Positions 1 to 7,109 of a DNA stretch of 64,000 nt are shown piece after piece. Origin of the DNA: Bacillota bacterium (GTDB taxonomy: Bacteria > Bacillota > Clostridia > Lachnospirales > Lachnospiraceae); assembly GCA_023391695.1 (NCBI GenBank), contig JAEWAK010000014.1, positions 52,173 to 116,172 of the forward strand. The letters are read 5' to 3'. How positions within the stretch are numbered: position 1 is the stretch's first letter; the number at the start of each line of letters is the position of its first letter. The notes beneath the pieces are model-generated. The model was not told the DNA's origin and ran no database searches. It saw nothing but the letters and a program-made list of their open reading frames with translations. Both the position numbers and the translations under genes were made by a program.

Positions 1-153
1 TTTCTTTAAAGGTTCAGCCATACCGGAATCAACCATAAGCTTAAGCAGACGTTCATTTTCTTCCTCAGAACCGTCACACCAGTAAATATTATCTGGCTGA
101 CACATATCTGCCATTTCTTTTACCCATTCTTGCAACTTCTTGTTTTCTGTCAT
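1..153 (-). CDS. pckG: Phosphoenolpyruvate carboxykinase (GTP), N-terminal part, runs off the window
   Basis: The first 51 codons of a minus-strand gene whose remainder lies before base 1. The product begins MTENKKLQEWVKEMADMCQP and continues into NIYWCDGSEEE, which is the N-terminal signature of GTP-dependent PEP carboxykinases (the QPD..WCDGSEEE block). The family interconverts oxaloacetate and PEP with GTP/GDP in the cytoplasm; in fermenting anaerobes it often runs in the PEP-carboxylating direction toward succinate, but that is family knowledge and not visible here. The ATG at 151-153 follows a GAAGGGAG ribosome binding site. The active-site lysine and P-loop lie outside the window. Identification rests on the N-terminal block only, which is distinctive. 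Confidence 0.85.
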   Translation of the reverse strand, partial: MTENKKLQEWVKEMADMCQPDNIYWCDGSEEENERLLKLMVDSGMAEPLKK

Positions 154-185
154 AAAAGTTCTCCCTTCAAATAGATAATTTATGT

Positions 186-203
186 TATTGCGAAATTGCA
201 ATA
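186..203 (-). promoter_or_regulatory. Inverted repeat upstream of pckG
   Basis: TATTGC-GAAATT-GCAATA forms a 6-bp inverted repeat about 35 bases upstream of the PEPCK start. Read on the minus strand, a TTGCAA/17/TTATCT promoter-like pair overlaps it, so it could be an operator. The rest of 154-455 holds no gene that I can support. Confidence 0.3.
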
Positions 204-455
204 GCAAAGCTTGTAAATCAACACTTTAAGTTGATAAAGCATTCATTTCAAAAATTCCTTCAGTGTATATCCTACCAGAAAAACTGGAAAATAGCAACCA
301 TTCTTTTAATATTTAATACTTTTTTAAGTTTACATAAATTTTATTTACTTTTAGTCATTCGAACCGTTCTTCCGCTTTCCGCACAATATTCCTCGGCACA
401 GGCTGCGGCGATTTTCCCTCTATCGGTCTTTGGTTTTATTATAACCTTTCTCTGT

Positions 456-2744
456 TTACATTACTTTTTCAACAAAGGTACGCACCAGAACCGGGTCAAA
501 TTTAATGCCGGCACCATCTCTTAATTTTTCCATTGCCGCTTCTTTTGACATAGCCCTTCCATATACCTTATCGCTTGTCCAGACATCATAGGCATTAGCA
601 ATGGCTATGATCCTTGCTATCTGCGGTATCTCATCCCCTTTTAACCCTTTCGGATAGCCTTTGCCGTCCCATCTCTCGTGGTGATATAAGATATAAACGG
701 CAATTTCCGACATGCCGTCTACCGTATTCAGCATACGGAAGCCGATCTCCGAATGGCGCTTGATTTCATCCTGTTCCTCCTTTGTTAGTTTACCCGGTTT
801 ATTAAGGATGGCTTCATCGATCGCTATTTTCCCTATATCATGCAATAGTCCGGCTGTCCTCAGCAATTCTATATCCGACTCCGGCATCTTAAGTGCTTTC
901 CCTAAACTTATGCATAAAGCCGATACTCTTAAAGAGTGTTCTTTTTCCCTCTGGTTTTTTTCGTAGAGCGTATTAATAATAACTTTAATTGTTTTTCCCC
1001 GCATATTCGGTCCTTCGAACAATTTCCTTTTATACATATTATCTTCCGCATTTTTGAAAACTTCCTCCATATTCTGGTGTTTGGAATATTTCGTATCAGA
1101 ACCAAAGGATATGGATATATCAATGGAATCTACCTGTTCCTTTAAGGAAAGATCCGTAATCCGTTTTATTATCTGCTTTGCTTCAAATTCATCCGTATTT
1201 GGCAGAATAATAACAAATTCATCTCCTGCCAGCCTTGCTACAATATCGCCTGACCTGGTGCCGTTTTTTATGACCTGCGCTACTTTTTTAAGCAGTTTAT
1301 CACCCATAACATGTCCAAAGGAATCATTAACCAGTTTCAGCCCGTTAACATCACCCATAACAAGACTCAGCGGTAAATTCCTTTCCGAATCCAGCCGTTT
1401 CAGCTCCTCTTCATAAAATCTCCGGTTATATAGACCCGTAAGCTGGTCACGGTAGCTTAAATTGAAAATCTCCGCTTCTTTTTTCTTTCTTTCCGTAATA
1501 TCGATTGCTATTCCGGTGAAATACTGTTTACTTCCTAAAGAAAAAACACTTGCGGTAAAATACATTGGAATTGTTGTTCCGTCTTTTTTCTGCAGATTTG
1601 CCTCGGCTTCCCCAAAGCCGTCCCTCACCGCCCTGGCCAGGCCTTCCGTAATGGCTTTCTGACTTATTTCATCCCCCTTATACCAGTCATAAAGAGTCAT
1701 CTGCGCTAATTCCTCCGGTGAATAGCCGGTCAATTCCTCATGCTTTTTGTTCCACCGGATTAACCGTTTCCGGTCATCATACAGATAGACCATGCCGGGA
1801 GTACTGTAAACTATGGAATCCAGAAGGATTTTTTCCCTTAAAAGTGCTTCTTCCGCCCTTTTTCGTATAATGAACATAGCCAGCTGCCTGGCATATACCT
1901 CCGCCAGAGTATCTTTATCAAAATATTTTCCCTTTTCCATAAATAAAGTAAAATCCCCCAGCATGATCTGGTTCATGGCAATTTTTATAACTACTACTTC
2001 TCCTAAATGAAAGTTTTTTTCTAACAGGGCAGCTAAGGAAGGTGTAATGGTATTCCCGGCTAAATCCCTTAAAGACGGCAATCTGGTAATCGTTTTGGCT
2101 TTTATTTTTTCTTCCAATTCCTTGCTGTACTCCCATTTTTTATCTTCAAACCGATAACCCATAATATCTGCTGCCTGTTTTATTATCTCTTTATTGCCGG
2201 TAATTGCTTTCGTGGTAAAACTTTTACCGTCTTTCTCAAATAAATTAAAAGCAGCATATTTCGCACCGGATATTTTTAAGAAATCATCGGATATTTTTTG
2301 ATAATCATTTTTCGGTTCTTCATTCAGTAATAATTCTTCTGAAATATCGATCAGTCTCTCCATTTCTTTTAATTGGCTGATTTCTTTGGTTATATCAAGG
2401 ATACAGGTTATAAAATAATATTTTTCCGCAGAATAGGCGGTTATCCTGTACCAACTCCTCAATGGCTCAACATATTGCTCCTGTTCTATTTTACCCCCGT
2501 TCATTGCGATATCTCCAAAAATATGGATCCAGTTAAATTCACCGGTTCTGATCTCAGGTAATACTTCCGTAATTCTTCTGCCAACAACCTCCGATACTTT
2601 TTGATTAAATATATGAACAAAGGCGGAATTTGCTTCGATAATCTCATAATCGCAGGGAATTCCGTCTTCATTCAGGAGGATTTTATTATAGGCATATGCG
2701 ATTGGCAGTTCTTCCATTAATTGTCTGTAAAAATAGTCGTTCAT
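456..2744 (-). CDS. PAS-GAF-like-PAS-GGDEF-HD-GYP cyclic-di-GMP signalling protein
   Basis: A 762-residue soluble multidomain sensor without clear membrane segments. An N-terminal PAS domain (about 10-130) is followed by a GAF-like region (about 135-300), a second PAS (about 305-415), a GGDEF domain (about 425-585) and a C-terminal HD-GYP domain (about 590-762). The GGDEF active site reads RLAGDEF, a variant usually compatible with diguanylate cyclase activity, preceded by the DQLTGLYNRR block. The HD-GYP domain shows LLHDIGK, HHERWDGKGYP and GDEIP, so it probably hydrolyses c-di-GMP. One deviation is ANAYD where ADAYD is usual. The ATG at 2744 follows GGGGG in the upstream region. It stands alone on the minus strand downstream of an AT-rich region. 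The signal sensed is unknown; whether synthesis or hydrolysis dominates cannot be told. Confidence 0.9.
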   Translation of the reverse strand: MNDYFYRQLMEELPIAYAYNKILLNEDGIPCDYEIIEANSAFVHIFNQKVSEVVGRRITEVLPEIRTGEFNWIHIFGDIAMNGGKIEQEQYVEPLRSWYRITAYSAEKYYFITCILDITKEISQLKEMERLIDISEELLLNEEPKNDYQKISDDFLKISGAKYAAFNLFEKDGKSFTTKAITGNKEIIKQAADIMGYRFEDKKWEYSKELEEKIKAKTITRLPSLRDLAGNTITPSLAALLEKNFHLGEVVVIKIAMNQIMLGDFTLFMEKGKYFDKDTLAEVYARQLAMFIIRKRAEEALLREKILLDSIVYSTPGMVYLYDDRKRLIRWNKKHEELTGYSPEELAQMTLYDWYKGDEISQKAITEGLARAVRDGFGEAEANLQKKDGTTIPMYFTASVFSLGSKQYFTGIAIDITERKKKEAEIFNLSYRDQLTGLYNRRFYEEELKRLDSERNLPLSLVMGDVNGLKLVNDSFGHVMGDKLLKKVAQVIKNGTRSGDIVARLAGDEFVIILPNTDEFEAKQIIKRITDLSLKEQVDSIDISISFGSDTKYSKHQNMEEVFKNAEDNMYKRKLFEGPNMRGKTIKVIINTLYEKNQREKEHSLRVSALCISLGKALKMPESDIELLRTAGLLHDIGKIAIDEAILNKPGKLTKEEQDEIKRHSEIGFRMLNTVDGMSEIAVYILYHHERWDGKGYPKGLKGDEIPQIARIIAIANAYDVWTSDKVYGRAMSKEAAMEKLRDGAGIKFDPVLVRTFVEKVM

Positions 2745-3051
2745 ATTGTATTACCCCCAGTCTTATATGTATGTCAAAAAATAGTAATAGTTACTGGTAT
2801 TATTATATACTTTTTCTTGATTTTAGTCCAGAAAATTTGTATAGGTTAACCGATTTAATTTTTTTATTTTAAATTACTTTTTGAAATTGAAATAAATATT
2901 TACAAAAAACAGATAATCTCAATCATGATTTATATATAATTTAAATATTAATTCCATATTTCCAAATAAATAGATTATAATATATATTTCCCCTTTTTAT
3001 CTATTATTAGTCTCGCGTAATTGCAATTGATAATTATTTTCAATAAAACAT

Positions 3052-3080
3052 CTTTATTTTTCTGATATTTATAGTATAAT
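3052..3080 (+). promoter_or_regulatory. Probable promoter of the superoxide dismutase gene
   Basis: A consensus TATAAT lies at 3075-3080 in very AT-rich DNA, with only a weak -35 region near 3052. The remainder of the 2745-3184 gap contains AT-rich sequence with no gene that I recognise. Confidence 0.45.
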
Positions 3081-3154
3081 AGAAGCATCAAAAACAATTG
3101 ATTTTATAAAAGAAGTAATTACAAAAAGAACTTACCTGATAATTTTAGACTAAA

Positions 3155-3178
3155 TGCCCGCCAGCGGGCAGAAGGGAG
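3155..3178 (+). promoter_or_regulatory. 5'-UTR hairpin abutting the sodA ribosome binding site
   Basis: TGCCCG-CCAG-CGGGCA (3155-3170) makes a perfect 6-bp stem with a four-base loop, immediately followed by the GAAGGGAG ribosome binding site and then ATG at 3185. A similarly placed hairpin precedes the small membrane protein gene at 26116. Confidence 0.6.
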
Positions 3179-3184
3179 CTATAT

Positions 3185-3811
3185 ATGTTTAAACAAGATG
3201 AACTAAAATATAATTTTAATGCCTTGGAGCCGCACATAGACGAACTTACAATGGTTACCCATTATACCAAACACCACGCAGCTTATACCAATAACCTAAA
3301 TGCTGCAATCGAAAAATTGCCCGATCTTTCGGGTAAATCAATAGAAGAAGTGTTTTTACATTTGCCGGATGTATCCGATATTTCACTTAAAACAGCCATT
3401 GTAAATAACGGCGGCGGATTTTATAACCACAACTTGTATTTCTCCACCTTATCACCGGATGGGGGCGGCAAACCGGAAGGTGAACTTGCCGGACAGATCG
3501 ATAAAGATTTCGGAAATTTTGACACGCTGAAAGAAAAGCTATCCGCAGCTGCGGCTGCAAGGTTTGGTTCCGGCTGGGCCTGGCTATCGGCAGATAAAGC
3601 GGGTAACCTGAAAGTATCCTCAACCCCGAACCAGGATAATCCGTTTATGGAAAGCCTGGGTGAATGGACTCCCATATTGGGTATTGATGTATGGGAACAT
3701 GCTTATTATCTGAAATACAAAAATCTTCGTGCCGATTATATTAATGCATTTTTTCATATCGTTGACTGGAAAACAGTTGCCGATAATTATTTAAAAATTA
3801 AAAAGTCATAA
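3185..3811 (+). CDS. sodA: Superoxide dismutase, Mn-type Fe/Mn family
   Basis: A 208-residue cytoplasmic enzyme that dismutates superoxide to oxygen and peroxide. The metal ligands are all present: His26 in VTHYTKHH, His82 in YNHNLYF, and Asp168 plus His172 in DVWEHAYY. The second-shell glutamine sits in STPNQDNP (Gln150), and glycine occupies the position where iron enzymes carry glutamine (NNGGGFYNH). Both features favour Mn over Fe, though cambialistic enzymes share them. There is no signal peptide. The gene is monocistronic: it has its own promoter region, a hairpin just before the ribosome binding site, and a terminator about 115 bases downstream. It presumably protects an anaerobe during oxygen exposure. 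Confidence 0.95.
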   Translation: MFKQDELKYNFNALEPHIDELTMVTHYTKHHAAYTNNLNAAIEKLPDLSGKSIEEVFLHLPDVSDISLKTAIVNNGGGFYNHNLYFSTLSPDGGGKPEGELAGQIDKDFGNFDTLKEKLSAAAAARFGSGWAWLSADKAGNLKVSSTPNQDNPFMESLGEWTPILGIDVWEHAYYLKYKNLRADYINAFFHIVDWKTVADNYLKIKKS

Positions 3812-3827
3812 TTACAATAATTAACAA

Positions 3828-3925
3828 ACCATTGCCCTATAAATACCTATAAATTAACCGGTTGCCCTATTATAAACCGGTTGCCCAAAAAATATCCAGT
3901 TACCCTAAAGTTAATCCAGTTACCC
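3828..3925 (+). repeat. Degenerate tandem 10-mers downstream of sodA
   Basis: Five related decamers occur: ACCATTGCCC (3828), CCGGTTGCCC (3858 and 3878) and CCAGTTACCC (3896 and 3916). The last four repeat at intervals of 20, 18 and 20 bases. They lie in the untranslated DNA between the sodA stop and its terminator. Function unknown. Confidence 0.6.
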
Positions 3926-3926
3926 T

Positions 3927-3977
3927 AAAAACCATCTTCCGTTTAAGAATCCTAATTCTTACCAGGAAGATGGTTTT
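3927..3977 (+). terminator. sodA intrinsic terminator
   Basis: An AACCATCTTCC arm pairs with GGAAGATGGTT (arms within 3927-3940 and 3965-3977), with a nested AAGAAT-CCTA-ATTCTT stem in the loop and a T-rich tail. It serves the plus-strand sodA transcript. Confidence 0.75.
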
Positions 3978-4000
3978 CATTTATTTATATTTATTTATAT

Positions 4001-4378
4001 TCATTTATATTCTGACATTCCGGCTAAATCTGAGAATCCGTCTGCCTGTTGTTTGGACGGAAGAGCCATTGGATTTTTACATTCACAGGGAATATTGGTC
4101 TGGCATAATCCGCAGCCGGAACCGGCTTTGGTATTTCCGCCATATAAAACCGCCAGTCTGCCTGATTCTTCTCCATAAACATAGTTCCTGCATTTAACTT
4201 TGTCATGGCCATTTTCCGTTATGGCACCTACCGGACAGCGTTTTATACGCCCCGCATATCCCTTGGCTGAAAAAAAGCAATTTTCCGTATGATGCTGTGC
4301 TTTTCTCTCATCCGGTTCCAGTTTTAAATCGGTTACTACGGATTTACACGATAAATAATACCGTAAAAAATGGCTTTG
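4001..4378 (-). pseudogene. Decayed iron-sulfur protein, C-terminal remnant (epoxyqueuosine-reductase-like / ferredoxin type)
   Basis: An open stretch of about 125 codons on the minus strand, from a TGA at 4378-4380 to TGA at 4001, with no usable start codon near its beginning. The product contains KRCPVGAITENGHDKVKCR and GSGCGLCQTNIPCE, which are 4Fe-4S cluster-binding patterns. It resembles the C-terminal part of clostridial 4Fe-4S proteins of the epoxyqueuosine-reductase-like group. The stretch AGRIKRCPVGA lacks two cysteines that the cluster motif CxxCxxCxxxCP would have upstream, so the cluster site is damaged as well. There is no ribosome binding site and the N-terminal half is missing. 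The family name is from memory of the motif and is moderately uncertain; the pseudogene status is well supported. Confidence 0.65.
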
Positions 4379-4529
4379 TCAATTAAAATATTCATTCTCT
4401 TATCAGGCTTCTTGTATAAAAACCTGCCTGTCCTTACAGCACCTGCCATACAATCAAGGTGACTTTACGCCGTATAAAATAACAAAATGATGACATACTT
4501 GTAAGGTAAATAATGAAAGGAGGATTTAT

Positions 4530-4691
4530 ATGGCTCATAATCAGATGAAAAGTACAAAGAATCACAAAAAAGAAGACGGAACCTTTCGTTCCAAGCATAT
4601 CAAACATGATCCCCAGGCAGAAAGTGCCCGTGCGGTATTTGGACTGAAAGACGATAATCCGGTCAATAAGAGCAGCGAAAGCAGCCGGTAA
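4530..4691 (+). CDS. Small conserved clostridial protein, function unknown (CPC_1213-like)
   Basis: A 53-codon gene with a near-perfect ribosome binding site, AAAGGAGG, placed 7 bases before ATG. The product is highly hydrophilic, lysine- and asparagine-rich, and contains HIKHDPQAESARAVFGLKDD followed by NPVN, which I recall from a family of very short clostridial proteins (CPC_1213 type). It has no membrane segment, cysteine cluster or signal peptide. It stands alone between the decayed iron-sulfur gene and the convergent PadR gene, with a shared hairpin terminator behind it. No function is known to me. The strong translation signals and family-like sequence argue that it is real despite its size. 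Confidence 0.75.
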   Translation: MAHNQMKSTKNHKKEDGTFRSKHIKHDPQAESARAVFGLKDDNPVNKSSESSR

Positions 4692-4714
4692 GACCAGGCC
4701 GTTAAAATAATACC

Positions 4715-4762
4715 ATATCTCCGATAACCGTACAGGCACCATGTACCGGTTACCGGAGATAT
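4715..4762. terminator. Bidirectional hairpin between convergent genes
   Basis: ATATCTCCG (4715) and CGGAGATAT (ending 4762) flank an inner ACCG/CGGT-rich stem, giving an imperfect stem of about 20 bp. T-rich sequence follows on the plus side. It separates the small gene from the convergent PadR gene. Confidence 0.65.
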
Positions 4763-4773
4763 TCTTACTTTCT

Positions 4774-5688
4774 TTAATCCGTTAACCAGGTTTCAGCTTC
4801 CGAGCTCTCGGTAAAGACCCGGAATGCCCTACCGTTTTTGGATTCGGCTACCAGTTCCTTAAACCTGCCTGTAATTTTAAACGCTTCCGGCAACAATACC
4901 GCAACCCGGATCCGGTAATTTACGAACTTCTGCATAAAGGCACCTGCCAATCCGGTCCTGAGTTTAAAAAAATCATCGGTTAAAACCTCACCGTGAAGCA
5001 GCAGCAGGTTGGTTTCCTTTTCAAAGCAAATACTGATTATGTCCAGTGCATCCTGTTCCGAGTTAATCGGTGTTTCCGCCGATATTATTGTTAAATATTT
5101 TTTATCATTTTTCTGTGATACCGTGTAATTCATTTTAGCCGTCTCCTCTCTTTTCATATTGCCAATACCCTTTCGCAGTTTTTCCAGCCAGGTCAATTCA
5201 CTTTCATATGAAGTGATTATATTTTCATGTATCATATCCCATAAATATACTTCTCTTGGAGATCTGCCCGGAGAAAAAGTCCCCCGCCTGAGTTTCTCTT
5301 TCTGCATTAAAATCTGCATCCTTATCTGGTTTTCATAACCGGATAAGAGTGTGTTTAATTCTTCCGGAAGAAGCTGGTCCGCAAAGGCTAATTGAACGAG
5401 AAACTGTTTCTTTAGTTCAGGCGGCTCCGTAGAAGAAAGCACCCACTCCTTCAGTTCGGTAATCCCCTCCTTGGTAATGGTGTATATCTTCTTGGAAGGA
5501 GAATTTTCCTGATGATAAACCTCGTTGGTAACAAAGCCTTCCTCAAGGAGTTCTACCAGTGATTTATATATTTGGTTATTGTTCCCGGACCAATACATAA
5601 ACGGTGATTCCTGTATTATTTTTTTCAAATCATAGCCGGTTAACGGTTTACAGCTTAATATCCCAAGAATTGCATGATTAATAGACAT
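4774..5688 (-). CDS. PadR-family transcriptional regulator fused to DUF4180
   Basis: A 304-residue protein. Residues 1-75 form the winged-helix PadR domain (begins MSINHAILGILSCKPLTGYD). About 95-170 is the helical Vir-type dimerisation region. About 185-304 matches a DUF4180-type domain (KYLTIISAETPINSEQDALD ... GEVLTDDFF). PadR proteins usually repress an adjacent transporter or detoxification gene and respond to small phenolic or toxic ligands; DUF4180 has no agreed function. The ATG at 5688 is downstream of an AGGAG-containing leader. A strong promoter overlapped by two AACATATGT boxes lies directly upstream, so the gene probably represses itself. No dedicated target transporter is adjacent. 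Confidence 0.85.
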   Translation of the reverse strand: MSINHAILGILSCKPLTGYDLKKIIQESPFMYWSGNNNQIYKSLVELLEEGFVTNEVYHQENSPSKKIYTITKEGITELKEWVLSSTEPPELKKQFLVQLAFADQLLPEELNTLLSGYENQIRMQILMQKEKLRRGTFSPGRSPREVYLWDMIHENIITSYESELTWLEKLRKGIGNMKREETAKMNYTVSQKNDKKYLTIISAETPINSEQDALDIISICFEKETNLLLLHGEVLTDDFFKLRTGLAGAFMQKFVNYRIRVAVLLPEAFKITGRFKELVAESKNGRAFRVFTESSEAETWLTD

Positions 5689-5719
5689 TTAAATTCACTC
5701 CTTAATACATGTTATAATT

Positions 5720-5759
5720 AACATATGTAATTAATAACATATGTTTTAGTATTTGTCAA
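5720..5759 (-). promoter_or_regulatory. PadR gene promoter with twin AACATATGT operator boxes
   Basis: On the minus strand TTGACA (5754-5759), a 17-base spacer and TATTAA (5731-5736) form a promoter. AACATATGT boxes at 5720-5728 and 5736-5745, 16 bases apart and each nearly palindromic, overlap the -10. PadR operators are typically ATGT/ACAT-flanked, so autoregulation is likely. Confidence 0.6.
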
Positions 5760-5822
5760 ATACTTTTCTTTATAATCCTAGTAATTATAGCTGATATATT
5801 TCGATATTACCGAATAAAACCA

Positions 5823-5889
5823 ACGACAAACGCAGGAATGAACATTTATAAACACTTAGGTTATAAAAATAGTCTTCCTGGTTTGTCGT
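5823..5889. repeat. Inverted repeat with ACGACAAAC arms
   Basis: Arms of 15-16 bases (5823-5838 and 5875-5889) share ACGACAAAC and CAGGAA, differing by a single extra base, around an AT-rich loop of about 36 bases. A related, smaller copy lies at 29342-29388. The gap 5689-6077 contains this, another hairpin and no gene. Confidence 0.6.
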
Positions 5890-5971
5890 GAGAAAAAACC
5901 CAAGCATGCAATAAAGCCGTGCTTTGGGTACCGGGGAACTCCGGTTTCCATAAAAGTCAAATAACTCAAAA

Positions 5972-6026
5972 GGACTGTTGTAAAAATAGTTTAATTTTAC
6001 TCTAGGAAACCATTATGCAACAGACA
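5972..6026. repeat. Hairpin element with CTGTTG/CAACAG ends
   Basis: CTGTTG (5975) and CAACAG (ending 6023) bracket an inner GTTT/AAAC stem, giving a long imperfect hairpin. The end sequence CTGTTGCA recurs in the perfect 20-bp hairpin at 29717-29803. Confidence 0.5.
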
Positions 6027-6044
6027 CCCTTTTTAATAAATTAA

Positions 6045-6071
6045 AAGGCCGGATCAAATACATCCGGCCTT
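6045..6071 (-). terminator. Terminator of the VOC-protein gene
   Basis: AAGGCCGGAT and ATCCGGCCTT are perfect 10-bp arms around a seven-base loop; the minus-strand transcript ends in a TTTTAATTT run. It begins six bases past the stop codon of the gene at 6078. Confidence 0.9.
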
Positions 6072-6077
6072 CTAAAA

Positions 6078-6959
6078 TTACGTCTCATATGCTTTTTTCA
6101 ATTCGGCAATATCAAACTTTTTCATCTTTAAAAACGCTTCCGTTACTTTTGCCATTTTTTCAGGGTTTTTATCCCGCATCATATCATTCATGATCGTGGG
6201 TACAATCTGCCAGGAAAATCCGTATCTGTCTTTTAACCAGCCGCATTGTTCCGCCTCCGGATCAAAAGTAAGATTATCCCAGTAATGATCAATTTCTTTC
6301 TGTGAATCACAGTACACCATAAAAGAAACAGCCTCATTAAATGTAAAATCATGTTCAAAAGCACTGTCCATTGCGGCAAACTCCTGGTTTTCAAGAGTAT
6401 AAGCAATATACTGTATGGTACCTGGCTTATCTGGTTTTGCATCCTCACCGTACCGTGCAATATCACCGATTCCGGAATTTTTAAAAACGGAGGTATAGAG
6501 CCGGACGGCTTCTTCGGCATTGCCGCACTGGTCACCGACGAACATTAAACTTGGTGTGATTTTCTGGGTGATTTTTGTATCTCCCACATACATTATCTGC
6601 CAGGATAAACCGTATTTGTCAGCCACCCAGCCGTATTTTTCGCTGAAAGGATAGGAATCCAGGGGCATCAGTGCCATACCGCCTTCAATCAGTTTCTCCC
6701 AAAGCCTTTCCACTTCTTCCTTCGTATTACAGGCCACCACGAAAGATACGGCCGGTGTAAATTTAAAATACGGCCCCGCCGACAGCAGAACAAATTCCTG
6801 GCTGTCCAGCTCAATGGTAAACATTTCTGCATCCCCTGACGGTGTATCCTTCAGTATGGTCTTATCGATCAGCTTTGAATTCTCAAATAATGTCATATAA
6901 AACGCCGATGCCTCTCCGGCTTCTTTGTCAAACCACAGGTGCGGAACGATTTTTTGCAT
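6078..6959 (-). CDS. Tandem VOC (PhnB/glyoxalase-like) protein
   Basis: Two vicinal-oxygen-chelate domains of the PhnB / 3-demethylubiquinone-methyltransferase-like type (about 3-125 and 133-270). Each starts with a PHLWFD / PSLMFV block and ends with YGLSWQI or YGFSWQI. The duplication inside one chain is typical of this clostridial family; no enzymatic activity is established for it. An upstream ATG at 6965 lies only two bases from the AAAGGAGG ribosome binding site, whereas the ATG at 6959 is spaced eight bases, so 6959 is chosen (293 residues). It is monocistronic with a strong terminator. Similar proteins are often mislabelled as methyltransferases; no methyltransferase motif is present. 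Confidence 0.85.
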   Translation of the reverse strand: MQKIVPHLWFDKEAGEASAFYMTLFENSKLIDKTILKDTPSGDAEMFTIELDSQEFVLLSAGPYFKFTPAVSFVVACNTKEEVERLWEKLIEGGMALMPLDSYPFSEKYGWVADKYGLSWQIMYVGDTKITQKITPSLMFVGDQCGNAEEAVRLYTSVFKNSGIGDIARYGEDAKPDKPGTIQYIAYTLENQEFAAMDSAFEHDFTFNEAVSFMVYCDSQKEIDHYWDNLTFDPEAEQCGWLKDRYGFSWQIVPTIMNDMMRDKNPEKMAKVTEAFLKMKKFDIAELKKAYET

Positions 6960-7109
6960 ACACATATCCTCCTTTGTTCTTTTTTATATTAATATCTCAT
7001 AGTATTGCCCGCAATTATCCGTACATACCTTTCGGGTACATTCCTTCTTACCCCTGATCCCTCAGATTTAAAATACAGAGGGTATACATGGAAGCCTGCC
7101 TATACATGC

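Noticed and set aside
231..524. 97-codon plus-strand frame with hydrophobic stretches
   Set aside because: It overlaps the 3' end of the GGDEF/HD-GYP gene in antisense, has no ribosome binding site and no family resemblance.
3828..3925. CRISPR-like regular repeats after sodA
   Set aside because: Units are only about 10 bases, degenerate and without unique spacers; no cas genes in the window.
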